Part shown: positions 37,190-45,156 of the stretch, one piece after another
Numbering within the stretch: the first letter of the stretch is position 1
Layout: the number at the start of each line of letters is the position of its first letter
DNA from: Cysteiniphilum halobium
Lineage (GTDB): Bacteria; Pseudomonadota; Gammaproteobacteria; Francisellales; Francisellaceae
Assembly (NCBI RefSeq): GCF_003574425.1
Contig: NZ_QLIU01000052.1
Span: 1 to 64,000 of the forward strand
Length of the DNA: 64,000 bases
Reading direction: 5' to 3'
Notes under the pieces: generated by a model
The model's database searches: none
What the model was told of the DNA's origin: nothing
Seen by the model: only the letters and a program-made list of their open reading frames with translations
Position numbers and translations under genes: made by a program

Positions 37190-37891
37190 TTATTTTTGTG
37201 AGTTGACCAGCACCTCTTCACCAAATTTACCACTGTGTGGCATAGGTTTATTTGTTGAGTTCAATGGGCGCAGAACACGAATTGCTTTTGCCCCAGCAGC
37301 ACGTGCATCAGTAATATCACTATCAGAGTCACCGTAATAAAGCGTGATTTTATGCTCTTTGATATAAGGCGTTTTAGCGCCATGCTTAGGGCCGCTAAAG
37401 ATAACTGGATTCATTTTATCTTTAGGAATATCAAAATCATGTTGTAGAATGCGGGTTAATTGTTCCGTTTTTGTTTTCGGTCTGCCAGTAATAAAGTAAA
37501 TATGGTCTCCCCGTTTAAGATGCATCTGAATGAGTGCATATCCTGATTGCTTTGGAATGGAGAAATAATCCCACTCATTATTCATCTTTTGCCAAAACTG
37601 TGGGTTACTGAGATATTTATTGCTTTTAGGAGAGAACTCTTGCTTGCCACGAAAGAAGCCAGGGCTTGAGAATAACAAAGTATCATCGACATCAAAACCA
37701 ACATTAATGGGTTGTGTATTGGTTAAACTCTGTTTGATTTGCGCAATAGACACCCAGTGCACCGGCATGCGATGGCTAAGCTCACTCGTTGTTACTCCCG
37801 GATTTAATGTGCTATACGTATTGGCAAATGTTGTTTGTGTTAATGACGCAAAGACAACACAAGATGTAATTAATATAACTTTCTTAAGCAT
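37190..37891 (-). CDS. aphA: Class B acid phosphatase AphA
   Basis: 233 residues with a signal peptide (KKVILITSCVVFASLTQTTFA), so periplasmic. The HAD-type nucleophile motif FDVDDTLLFSSPGF and the late GDSDSDITDARAAGAKAIRVLR are diagnostic for the DDDD-superfamily class B phosphatases; IYFITGRPKTKTEQ is also conserved. These enzymes remove phosphate from nucleotides and organic esters. It is a single gene facing away from lolC, with lexA downstream. Confidence 0.93.
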   Translation of the reverse strand: MLKKVILITSCVVFASLTQTTFANTYSTLNPGVTTSELSHRMPVHWVSIAQIKQSLTNTQPINVGFDVDDTLLFSSPGFFRGKQEFSPKSNKYLSNPQFWQKMNNEWDYFSIPKQSGYALIQMHLKRGDHIYFITGRPKTKTEQLTRILQHDFDIPKDKMNPVIFSGPKHGAKTPYIKEHKITLYYGDSDSDITDARAAGAKAIRVLRPLNSTNKPMPHSGKFGEEVLVNSQK

Positions 37892-38124
37892 GTTTTAACT
37901 TCCTCGTTTAATTGTATGGGTATGTTGTCGCTGCAAAATAAACAAAAAAAGTGAGATTGTCATCTGAATTATTAGTTGTTGTGTATGGAATCAAAGTAAA
38001 CGATGATCAATATTCTGATGTTCAATTACATGATGAGATCAAAACGATTATCCCTAGCATCACTGTATGTCATCAAGCACAACTATGATATGATGCTGAT
38101 GCGTTTAATTTGACGGATGAATAG

Positions 38125-39375
38125 ATGTATCGACCGTTACCATTGTTTATTGGTTTGCGTTATTTACGTGCGAAAAAGAAAAATCAGTTTATTTCGATTA
38201 TTTCAGCCATTTCATTTATTGGGATTGCTTTGGGTGTTGCTGTGTTAATTACAGTAATGTCAGTGATGAACGGCTTTGACGAGCAAATCAAAGATCGTAT
38301 TTTAATGATGGTGCCACCGGTTAAAGTTTACCAAGCAGGAGGTAAGCTATATAACTGGGAGAGCCTAGCACAAACACTAAAACAAAAGGATAAGCTTATT
38401 TCAGGGGCAGCTCCCATTATCGAAGGCCAAGGCATGTTATCAGCCAATGCCACCAATGCCTTTGCCGCGATTCAAGGGATTAATCCAAAATATGAGCGCT
38501 CTGTGGTGCCGATTGCTGAGCATATGCAACAAGGAAGGTTGTCATCATTGCAATCGGGTAAGTTTAATATCGTTCTGGGTAAATATTTGGCAGACTCATT
38601 AGGCGTCAAAATAGGAGATAAGGTTACCCTTATTGTGCCGCAAGCAAATCTAACACCTGCTGGCATGATTCCACGTTTGAAGCAGTTTAAAGTCTCGGGC
38701 ATCTTTAGTGTGAGTTACCAATATGATAGTTATTATGCTTTAGTAAACATTGAAGACGCAGCGAAACTATTTCAAATGGGGAATTCAGTTACAGCCTTGC
38801 AACTGGGTGTAAAAGATATTTATCAAGCACCATTTTTAAAGGAGATGTTAAATAATCAAATTCTGCCAGATTTTTATATGGCGCGTGATTGGACAGATGA
38901 AAATAAGAGCTTTTTCCAGGCATTGCAAATGGAAAAAACAATGATGTTTTTTATCTTAATGTTAATTATAGCCGTAGCAATTTTTAATCTATTGTCATCA
39001 CTAGTGATGGTGGTTACTGATAAACGCTCAGATATTGCGATTATGCGCACCTTAGGCATGTCATCGCGCCAGATTATTATGACCTTTATTATTCAAGGTT
39101 TAGCAATTGGTATAATTGGTACGGTTATCGGCATTATTCTAGGAATTGTTTTATCAATTAATGCCACAGAAATTGTTAACTGGATTCAGATGGTTTTTCA
39201 TGTGCAATTTTTAAGTCCGAGTGTTTATCAAATTGATTTTATTCCATCAAAACTGATTATGGGTGATTTGGTGCATGTTGCAATTGCCTCGCTTATTTTG
39301 AGTTTCTTAGCCACACTTTATCCGGCATGGAGTGCCTCAAGAGTCCAACCAGCGGAGGCCTTGCGTTATGAGTAA
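38125..39375 (+). CDS. lolC: Lipoprotein-releasing system permease (LolC/LolE/LolF type)
   Basis: 416 residues, inner-membrane part of the ABC machine that releases outer-membrane lipoproteins to LolA. The N-terminus PLPLFIGLRYLRAKKKNQFISIISAISFIGIALGVAVLITVMSVMNGF is typical, with a first membrane helix and a large periplasmic domain. Three helices follow, including the FtsX-like ending LYPAWSASRVQPAEALRYE. Only one permease gene is adjacent to lolD, so it may work as a homodimer (LolF-like); whether a second permease exists elsewhere is unknown. Its stop overlaps the lolD start. Confidence 0.92.
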   Translation: MYRPLPLFIGLRYLRAKKKNQFISIISAISFIGIALGVAVLITVMSVMNGFDEQIKDRILMMVPPVKVYQAGGKLYNWESLAQTLKQKDKLISGAAPIIEGQGMLSANATNAFAAIQGINPKYERSVVPIAEHMQQGRLSSLQSGKFNIVLGKYLADSLGVKIGDKVTLIVPQANLTPAGMIPRLKQFKVSGIFSVSYQYDSYYALVNIEDAAKLFQMGNSVTALQLGVKDIYQAPFLKEMLNNQILPDFYMARDWTDENKSFFQALQMEKTMMFFILMLIIAVAIFNLLSSLVMVVTDKRSDIAIMRTLGMSSRQIIMTFIIQGLAIGIIGTVIGIILGIVLSINATEIVNWIQMVFHVQFLSPSVYQIDFIPSKLIMGDLVHVAIASLILSFLATLYPAWSASRVQPAEALRYE

Positions 39376-40057
39376 CTCGGATATTAATCAGTATGCTATT
39401 TTTTGTGAAGGCCTTGACAAGGTTTACAAAGAAGGCAAGTTTGAGACAGGGGTCCTGCATGGCATTGATTTGCATGTCGATTATGGGCAAAAAGTCGCAA
39501 TTTTAGGTCAATCGGGCTCTGGTAAAACCACATTGTTGAATATGTTAGCAGGACTTGATTCTCCCACTAAAGGGCAGGTTTATCTAGCGGGTAAACGCAT
39601 TGATTCATTATCGCCTAATAAACGCGCTTTGCTCAGAAATAAGCACTTAGGCTTTATTTATCAATTTCACCATTTATTACCTGAGTTTAGTGCACAAGAT
39701 AATGTGATGTTGCCGTTGATGATGCGTAAAGATATCTCAAAAATTCAAGCACAAAAAGATGCTATGCATATGCTTGAAGCGGTAGGTTTAGCGCATCGCA
39801 TTAAACATAAGCCCAGTGCATTATCCGGTGGTGAGCGCCAACGTGTTGCAATTGCTCGTGCTTTAGTGACTAAACCCAGTTGCATTTTGGCGGATGAACC
39901 AACCGGCAACCTTGATGCTGAAAACTCAGAGAAAGTATTGAAGTTAATGCACGAGTTGAGTAATGCATTTAAAACAGCATTTGTCGTTGTGACACATGAT
40001 GAGCGCTTTGCCAGCGAAATGGACAAGGTGTATAAAATTACGGATGGATGTATATAG
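39368..40057 (+). CDS. lolD: Lipoprotein-releasing ATPase LolD
   Basis: 229 residues. ABC ATPase with Walker A GQSGSGKTTLLNMLAGLD, Q-loop YQFHHLLPEF, signature LSGGERQRVAIARAL, and Walker B CILADEPTGNLD; the His-loop is VVTHDERFA. The Q-loop region with HHLLPEFSAQDNVMLPL is characteristic of LolD/MacB-type ATPases. The start ATG at 39368 overlaps the lolC stop codon, so translation is probably coupled; an in-frame ATG further upstream lies inside lolC and is not used. Confidence 0.94.
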   Translation: MSNSDINQYAIFCEGLDKVYKEGKFETGVLHGIDLHVDYGQKVAILGQSGSGKTTLLNMLAGLDSPTKGQVYLAGKRIDSLSPNKRALLRNKHLGFIYQFHHLLPEFSAQDNVMLPLMMRKDISKIQAQKDAMHMLEAVGLAHRIKHKPSALSGGERQRVAIARALVTKPSCILADEPTGNLDAENSEKVLKLMHELSNAFKTAFVVVTHDERFASEMDKVYKITDGCI

Positions 40058-40144
40058 CTAATCCAAAAACACTTTCTATATGATTTTCATTAGCTACTTG
40101 GTACTTTTGCATGATGATATTTTATACCATCAACATTAAAGCTA

Positions 40145-40633
40145 CTAAAGCCTTTCCCATACTTCAAAATCAAAGTCACATTCATTGTTTTGATCCCTTT
40201 GATAGCTGCGTTGCCCAATGCGTTTGAATTGTGACTCTTGCCATCTTGGAAAAAAAGCATCTGACTCTTTTATAGTATGCACTTTTGTAATATATAAACG
40301 ATCAACAAAGGGTAGAAAAGCAGCATAAATTTCAGCACCACCGATAATGAAAATTTCATAATGTGGCTTCTCTTTGGCTAGATTGAGGATATGTTCAATG
40401 TCATGGATGATGGCACAATTATCTTGTGTATAATTTTTTTTGCGTGTCAGAATAATATTCTTGCGATTGGGAAGTGCTTGCCCAATCGAGTCAAATGTTT
40501 TGCGTCCCATGACGATATAATTGTTTTCGGTCAGTTTTTTAAAGTTTTTTAAGTCATTAGATAACTTCCAAGGCAAACTGTTTTTAATACCAATGCCTTG
40601 CTTTTGATCATAGGCGACGATAATCGATAACAT
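40145..40633 (-). CDS. folA: Dihydrofolate reductase
   Basis: 162 residues. Reduces dihydrofolate to tetrahydrofolate, regenerating the cofactor consumed by thymidylate synthase (thyA is at 62.9 kb). Conserved parts: MLSIIVAYDQKQGIGIKNSLPWKLSNDLKNFK at the N-terminus, YIVMGRKTFDSIG, PNRKNIILTRK, and IFIIGGAEIYAAFLPFVDRLYITKV. It is a single gene convergent with lolD. Confidence 0.95.
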   Translation of the reverse strand: MLSIIVAYDQKQGIGIKNSLPWKLSNDLKNFKKLTENNYIVMGRKTFDSIGQALPNRKNIILTRKKNYTQDNCAIIHDIEHILNLAKEKPHYEIFIIGGAEIYAAFLPFVDRLYITKVHTIKESDAFFPRWQESQFKRIGQRSYQRDQNNECDFDFEVWERL

Positions 40634-40794
40634 AATGAATTTTACTCCTTAGTGATTGAAATGGATAGTCAGCATTGTAGCGTAGAAATTAGCAAGATTG
40701 GGGATAAAATTGTATTTAATGCAAACAACCAAAGCCTTTGTTTGTCTAGTTTGTAGCCTTTCTCAGTGGTGGAGTAAATTATTCAAAAAAGTGC

Positions 40795-40825
40795 TTGACC
40801 GAGTTGGGTAAATCCGCTTTAATAT
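40795..40825 (+). promoter_or_regulatory. Promoter of the tRNA Phe-Pro-Arg-His-Leu cluster
   Basis: TTGACC (40795-40800) and TTTAAT/TAATAT at 40818-40825 give a good -35/-10 pair (17 bases with TTTAAT), a few bases before tRNA-Phe. All five tRNAs could be read from it. Confidence 0.75.
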
Positions 40826-40833
40826 GCGGCATT

Positions 40834-40909
<76 letters not shown>

Positions 40910-40921
40910 TTATAAAATATT

Positions 40922-40998
<77 letters not shown>

Positions 40999-41027
40999 TT
41001 ATTGCCGTCAATGGCGGAAGAGAAAAT

Positions 41028-41104
41028 GCGCCCGTAGCTCATCTGGATAGAGCATCGGCCTTCTAAGCCGAGGGTAGCAGGTTCGAATCCTGCCGGGCGT
41101 ACCA
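41028..41104 (+). tRNA. tRNA-Arg (anticodon TCT)
   Basis: Acceptor GCGCCCG / CGGGCGT, anticodon stem TCGGC/GCCGA with loop ctTCTaa, T-arm GCAGGTTCGAATCCTGC, encoded CCA. Arg-His-Leu order is also common in enterobacterial argX-hisR-leuT-proM clusters; here Pro precedes instead of follows. Confidence 0.97.
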
Positions 41105-41113
41105 TTAAAAGAG

Positions 41114-41139
41114 TTTATGGTGGGCGTAGCTCAAGTTGG
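41114..41139 (+). pseudogene. Partial copy of the tRNA-His 5' half
   Basis: The string TTTATGGTGGGCGTAGCTCA occurs here and again at 41277, where it opens the intact tRNA-His. This copy runs on as AGTTGGG instead of GTTGGTAGAG and then departs completely, so it lacks the anticodon and 3' halves and cannot form a tRNA. Between the copies lies about 140 bases of unrelated sequence. Confidence 0.85.
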
Positions 41140-41276
41140 GTGAGATCGTTAAGAAACTGTCAGACAGTTTTAGATCGAACAGGCGAAGCACGGACAGCGC
41201 AGCACCGGTTTTCTTAGTGAGGCAGGAGCCGAGCTTAGAAAAAGCAGCTCTAGCAACTTAGGCTGCAATATTACAA
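41140..41276 (+). other. Unidentified insert between partial and intact tRNA-His
   Basis: About 137 bases, richer in G+C than the surroundings, inserted within the tRNA transcript. It contains a perfect stem AAACTGT-cag-ACAGTTT (about 41153-41171) and other self-complementary stretches (TTTTCTTAG / CTTAGAAAA at 41209-41241, one mismatch). No open frame or known RNA family recognised. It could be a small mobile or satellite sequence that duplicated 20 bases of the tRNA gene, or part of a structured RNA. Confidence 0.5.
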
Positions 41277-41282
41277 TTTATG

Positions 41283-41358
41283 GTGGGCGTAGCTCAGTTG
41301 GTAGAGCCCCGGATTGTGATTCCGGTTGTCGTGGGTTCAAGTCCCATCGTTCACCCCA
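41283..41358 (+). tRNA. tRNA-His (anticodon GTG)
   Basis: Acceptor GTGGGCG pairs with CGTTCAC (two G-U pairs) and the preceding G at 41282 pairs with the discriminator C, giving the extra G-1 typical of tRNA-His. Anticodon stem CCGGA/TCCGG with loop ttGTGat, T-arm GTGGGTTCAAGTCCCAT, encoded CCA. Confidence 0.96.
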
Positions 41359-41364
41359 GTCTTT

Positions 41365-41447
41365 GCGGACGTGGCGAAATTGGTAGACGCACTGGATTTA
41401 GGTTCCAGCGGGTGACCGTGGGAGTTCGAGTCTCCCCGTCCGCACCA
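41365..41447 (+). tRNA. tRNA-Leu (anticodon TAG)
   Basis: Class II tRNA of 83 bases: acceptor GCGGACG / CGTCCGC, anticodon loop atTTAGgt, a long variable arm (CGGGTGACCGT), T-arm GGGAGTTCGAGTCTCCC, encoded CCA. Last gene of the cluster. Confidence 0.96.
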
Positions 41448-41593
41448 AATAATCATCTTATAACGCCTCAAATTATTAGATACTTTTTTATTTATACTTT
41501 CTCGATAGATGGCATTAATGTATCATTTTACTATCCCTATGTGTCAGAGATATCTGAGTCAGTGGGGTGCTAAATAGTTGAAAGGAGTAAAGA

Positions 41594-42007
41594 ATGACTG
41601 ACCTAACGTTATGGAAATTAGAATTAATCAATAAAAATATAACCAAAGACACAAGCACTTTATTGATTGCAGCTTTGGACGAGGCAGAAGCAAGAGATGA
41701 AGCAGCTTCAGAATCATCTGGTTCAGGTGCAGTAAAGATAATGTCTAAATATCAAAATACTCCGACCAATCCATGGGTCTCAAGACGAGAATCAACATGT
41801 TTGCCAGTAGTGAAAATTGAGGTATTTGATAAAAAGGGTTGTTATTTATATGATAGCCCTACGCCTAACTTAGGGTATATGGGCATCAGATATGAGATAA
41901 CAGAGAAAGATTATCAGCAGGAAGTTTATAGCTGTGGAGTGAAAGATAATATAATACCTTCTGATAGTAAATTTGATGATTACAATTACCGTACATTACT
42001 TAATTAG
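41594..42007 (+). CDS. Hypothetical protein, 137 residues
   Basis: A strong AAAGGAG precedes the ATG (gaaaggagtaaagaATG), which supports a real gene. The protein is soluble and acidic, has no signal peptide or membrane helix, and begins MTDLTLWKLELINKNITKDT with a helical segment. It then has a mixed region with three Cys and many Tyr. I recognise no family. It sits alone between the tRNA cluster and a convergent toxin-antitoxin pair, a place where accessory genes often lie, so recent acquisition is possible. Confidence 0.6.
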   Translation: MTDLTLWKLELINKNITKDTSTLLIAALDEAEARDEAASESSGSGAVKIMSKYQNTPTNPWVSRRESTCLPVVKIEVFDKKGCYLYDSPTPNLGYMGIRYEITEKDYQQEVYSCGVKDNIIPSDSKFDDYNYRTLLN

Positions 42008-42028
42008 AGTAGCTTCAGGGTGCTCAAA

Positions 42029-42472
42029 TTAGTGAACTGAATCACTATTATTCATATTCTCCCAAGAGATAAAAGCGTCAGCACTTAAATTAAAGCGCTT
42101 ACTTAGTTTGGCTACTTGCTCTAGGGTTAGCTGGCGATGTCCATTTAAAAATTTTGAAACATTTCCTTGATTGCCGAAGATGTCTACAAGGTCCTTTTGC
42201 TTAAGGTTATATTCCGCCATAAGAAACTGAACCAGCTTGTTGGGTGTGGTTAGCTCCGAAAGCTCGGGCAAGTGCATGTTTTCATAATCAGCAATATGCT
42301 GTTCTATTATCTCCAGAATGGGTAAATATTCGTGCTGAGTGTTGTCGCCTATAAGGTCAGCTAGCTCTAGGGATAAATTTATTAGCTGATTTAGTTCGCT
42401 ATCATTTGTTGGTGGCTTAAACCATGGAGCAACCACACTTAGTGCTTGCTGTGTTTTTTTTGTTTCTAACAT
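42029..42472 (-). CDS. HigA-like antitoxin (XRE helix-turn-helix)
   Basis: 147 residues. The C-terminal part is an XRE-type DNA-binding domain (LMAEYNLKQKDLVDIFGNQGNVSKFLNGHRQLTLEQVAKLSKRF), as in HigA proteins. The N-terminal half has no recognisable domain and probably binds the toxin. It starts 2 bases after the toxin stop, giving the toxin-first order of higBA loci. A palindromic operator candidate lies upstream of the toxin. A paralogue with the same layout is at 56.2 kb. Confidence 0.85.
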   Translation of the reverse strand: MLETKKTQQALSVVAPWFKPPTNDSELNQLINLSLELADLIGDNTQHEYLPILEIIEQHIADYENMHLPELSELTTPNKLVQFLMAEYNLKQKDLVDIFGNQGNVSKFLNGHRQLTLEQVAKLSKRFNLSADAFISWENMNNSDSVH

Positions 42473-42474
42473 CG

Positions 42475-42786
42475 CTATATGCCTCCATTTAATAATTTCA
42501 TTTGGTTTGCACGCTTACTATATTCTGCATGAGTCCAAATTGCTCTGGTGTATACTTTTTGCCTGTTGTAATGAATGGTAGTAATTAATCTATAGGCATT
42601 ACCACCAATATTAAAAACTGTATACTTACCCACCGAGTCAACACTATTAGCAAATGACTCTCTTAGCTCATGCAGGCTTTTTGCAGTAGATAATTTTATC
42701 TTGTACGCCCACTCAAGCAGTGGTTCTGTTGCTTGGGTATTGTACTCGCAGTATGCGATAAGCATTGCTCTACTGATTAAATGCAT
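42475..42786 (-). CDS. HigB-like mRNA interferase toxin
   Basis: 103 residues, RelE-like fold of the HigB branch. The family core VFNIGGNAYRLITTIHYNRQKVYTRAIWTHAEYSK matches the HigB pattern vFnI.gNkYRli..i.y....v.v..i.THaeYdk. These toxins cut mRNA on the ribosome. It is the first gene of the pair and would be neutralised by the downstream HigA-like protein. Confidence 0.87.
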   Translation of the reverse strand: MHLISRAMLIAYCEYNTQATEPLLEWAYKIKLSTAKSLHELRESFANSVDSVGKYTVFNIGGNAYRLITTIHYNRQKVYTRAIWTHAEYSKRANQMKLLNGGI

Positions 42787-43190
42787 GGTTTAAATATTGG
42801 TTAGTGGGTTCCTGTGTAAGATTATGTCATTTTGACATATAAATCAAGCATATTATTTTAAAGGTACTTTTAAGTAGCTCAATAAGAGTATGTTTAATCT
42901 AGTATCAATCAACATAAAGATACAATTTGTTACAAATTTTTAATCATTCTATTTACCTGCCCAAAATGTTGTGGTAAAAATACTACCGTCATAGCAAAGC
43001 TATTTCATGTAACAAAGGGAAAAGTTTATTTAAAACACAGGCAAGGATCGCTTCTTTTGCTTGCAATTAGTGTATTTAGACATGTTTTATCAGCATTTTT
43101 TGCTAATAAATGATGTTGTAAATATCTGTTGCCCAATGTTCATTTATAACCAGAAGCTGTGAGATAAATAGTCATAACAAGGAGAAAGGA
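42787..43190. other. Intergenic region upstream of the metalloprotease
   Basis: Apart from the toxin-antitoxin operator, this 400-base region is AT-rich and should contain the rightward protease promoter. I see no gene and no clear hairpin. A ribosome binding site (AAGGAGAAAGGA) precedes the protease start. Confidence 0.4.
42823..42839. promoter_or_regulatory. Palindromic operator candidate of the toxin-antitoxin operon
   Basis: TATGTCA-ttt-TGACATA is a perfect 7-bp inverted repeat 37 bases upstream of the toxin start. A similar perfect palindrome, ATGACAA-t-TTGTCAT, lies at 56089 next to the second HigA gene. HigA-type antitoxins repress their own operon through such sites. Confidence 0.6.
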
Positions 43191-44903
43191 ATGAAGTTTA
43201 AAAAGAGTATTGTATTAGGCTTAGGTATGTTAGCAACAGGAGCTTATGCCGCAGAGAAGGTTAATTTAACCAATGTACCAATCGATGATTTACAGGGGTT
43301 TCATTTGCAAACAAATCAAATAGATCAGGTGAATAATGCGCATGTAATGCTCATGGCAACACCGCAAATAAATACTTTAAATCAAATATCTCAATCCAGT
43401 ATGGCTGGTGTTAATTATGAGCGTTATCAGCAGTATTATAAAGGGATCAAGGTCGTAGGCGCTCAGATTACGATTGCTAAAAATAATGGACATAATATGT
43501 TATTAGCTGCTAATCAGGAAAAAGCCAACGGTGAAGTGGTTAAAGACCTTAATGTTGATACAAGCCCAAATATTTCGGCGCAGCAGGCAATTGCCCAATC
43601 TTTGACTGTATACAATGAAAATGCTAATGGTTATCAGGTGGATTATCTAAATGGTAATGCACCAAGTGCTGAGCTACAAATCATCACTGAAAATCAACAA
43701 CCAAAATTGATCTATCAGGTTAAGTTTTTCGCGCAAAAAGCAAATAATCAACCACAGGATATGCGTTATTATGTTGATGCTAAAACAGGGCAAGTGGTGA
43801 CAAGCTGGGATAATATCCAAAATTTTGAGGATACAGGTCCTGGTGGCAATGAAAAGGTGCAAGAATATTGGTATGGTCAAGATGGGATGCCCTCTTTGGA
43901 TGTGACAAAAAAAGGGACAAAGTGCACGATGGAAAATACTCGTGTGCGAACCGTCAATTTACAACAAAAGTGGGATGATAATACGACCACACCTTATTCT
44001 TATACCTGTGGCAAAAATACTGGGCAAGATGAGATTAATGGCGCATATTCTGCTATTAATGACGCGCAATATTTTGGTGATGTTATTATTGATATGTATA
44101 AAGACTGGTATGGCATTAATGCATTATCTGAAAATAATGAGCCGATGCAACTTGTGATGCGTGTCCATTATGGCAGTAATTATGATAATGCTTTTTGGAA
44201 TAGTAAAAATATGACCTTTGGTGATGGTAGTGATTTTTATCCTCTGGTATCTTTAGATGTGGCAGGTCACGAAGTAAGTCACGGTTTTACAGAACAACAT
44301 TCAGGGCTTATTTATACAAATCAATCAGGTTCTTTAAATGAGGCATTTTCAGATATGGCAGGACAAACCGTTAGAGCCTATTTACTGAGCCAAAACGAAA
44401 TTAATTATGTGAAGTTTTACCCAGAAGACCCAAAAGGGCAGATTGGTTGGGGATTAGGTGAAACCATTATGAAAGGTGATGGCGTAGCTTTACGTTATAT
44501 GAATAACCCATCACAAGATGGTGCTTCAGCTGACTGTTATGATCCGACACTTAACGGGGCGCTGATATGCAAGATCAGTTACAATCAAATGCTTAAGAAA
44601 GCACGTGGTAATCAATCATATATCGTTCATACTGGTAGTGGCGTGTTTAATAAAGCATTCTATTTATTGGCAAGCACATGGGCATCTGATAATCAAGTGC
44701 AAGGGTTGTCCAATCAATATGCTGAAGGTGTGAAAGAAGCGTTTCATGCGATGATGTTGGCAAATGTCAAATATTGGACACCTTCAGTGACTTTTGAGCA
44801 GGCTGCTTGTGGCGTGGTCAATGCTGCCAAAGATCTGCACTATTCGACAGCAGATGTTAAAAAGGCATTCACAGAGGTTGGTGTCAGTACAGCTAGTTGC
44901 TAA
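43191..44903 (+). CDS. Secreted M4-family (thermolysin/pseudolysin-like) zinc metalloprotease
   Basis: 570 residues in the usual pre-pro-enzyme layout: signal peptide ending in GAYA, propeptide (FTP and PepSY-like, about 25-210), then the peptidase. The zinc site is VAGHEVSHGFTEQH (His360, Glu361, His364) with the third ligand Glu384 in GSLNEAFSDMAG. The catalytic late His is in IVHTGSGVFNKAFYLLA. Relatives include Legionella ProA and Pseudomonas LasB, which degrade host or environmental proteins. Paired Cys residues suggest disulfides. It is probably exported by Sec and then a type II-like route; no secretion genes are adjacent. Confidence 0.95.
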   Translation: MKFKKSIVLGLGMLATGAYAAEKVNLTNVPIDDLQGFHLQTNQIDQVNNAHVMLMATPQINTLNQISQSSMAGVNYERYQQYYKGIKVVGAQITIAKNNGHNMLLAANQEKANGEVVKDLNVDTSPNISAQQAIAQSLTVYNENANGYQVDYLNGNAPSAELQIITENQQPKLIYQVKFFAQKANNQPQDMRYYVDAKTGQVVTSWDNIQNFEDTGPGGNEKVQEYWYGQDGMPSLDVTKKGTKCTMENTRVRTVNLQQKWDDNTTTPYSYTCGKNTGQDEINGAYSAINDAQYFGDVIIDMYKDWYGINALSENNEPMQLVMRVHYGSNYDNAFWNSKNMTFGDGSDFYPLVSLDVAGHEVSHGFTEQHSGLIYTNQSGSLNEAFSDMAGQTVRAYLLSQNEINYVKFYPEDPKGQIGWGLGETIMKGDGVALRYMNNPSQDGASADCYDPTLNGALICKISYNQMLKKARGNQSYIVHTGSGVFNKAFYLLASTWASDNQVQGLSNQYAEGVKEAFHAMMLANVKYWTPSVTFEQAACGVVNAAKDLHYSTADVKKAFTEVGVSTASC

Positions 44904-44917
44904 GTTTTTAAAACTTG

Positions 44918-44945
44918 TTTACACAAATAATATCTACGTTATAAT
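44918..44945 (+). promoter_or_regulatory. Promoter of the riboswitch-DUF475 gene
   Basis: TTTACA (44918-44923), 16 bases, then a perfect TATAAT (44940-44945). Transcription would begin a few bases before the conserved riboswitch start. Confidence 0.75.
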
Positions 44946-44949
44946 GTCC

Positions 44950-45085
44950 CGACTTCTACTAGGGAGTAGCTTCTTGGGTGTGTCGACCCAAGGCATATGT
45001 CAACATAATTGGCAAACAAAGCCATGGCATATGCGACTGATTGTCGAGAAATCACATAGGTTTAGCAAGACTGGTAGTACACTAT
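44950..45085 (+). ncRNA. Candidate yybP-ykoY (manganese) riboswitch
   Basis: The leader between the promoter and the DUF475/TerC gene carries the hallmarks I remember for this class. There is AGGGAGTAGC near the 5' end, the block TGTCAACATAATTGG in the middle with complementary arms (GGCATATG...GCATATGC), and a late AGCAAGACT where the class has GCGAGACC. yybP-ykoY RNAs bind Mn2+ and typically precede TerC-like, MntP-like or related metal genes, which fits the downstream gene. Identification is by eye, so a covariance-model search is needed. Confidence 0.68.
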
Positions 45086-45095
45086 TTCCTTAACT

Positions 45096-45142
45096 GACTG
45101 GGCTAGGAGATGGTTGTGCTATTAGTGCATGTTAGCCTAGTC
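45096..45142 (+). promoter_or_regulatory. Hairpin before DUF475 start, possible riboswitch expression platform
   Basis: GACTGGGCTA (45096-45105) pairs with TAGCCTAGTC (45133-45142) over 10 bp with one G-U pair. It ends 14 bases before the start codon and has no following T-run, so it looks more like a translation-control element than a terminator. Confidence 0.5.
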
Positions 45143-45156
45143 TTAAGTACATATAA

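Noticed and set aside
37951-38088. GTG-started frame of about 45 codons upstream of lolC
   Set aside because: No ribosome binding site and no recognisable family; more likely a chance open frame in the lolC promoter region.
40052-40120. TAGCTAAT...ATTAGCTA inverted repeat between lolD and folA as a bidirectional terminator
   Set aside because: The loop is about 26 bases, the stem is AT-rich and no clear T-run follows; too weak to list.
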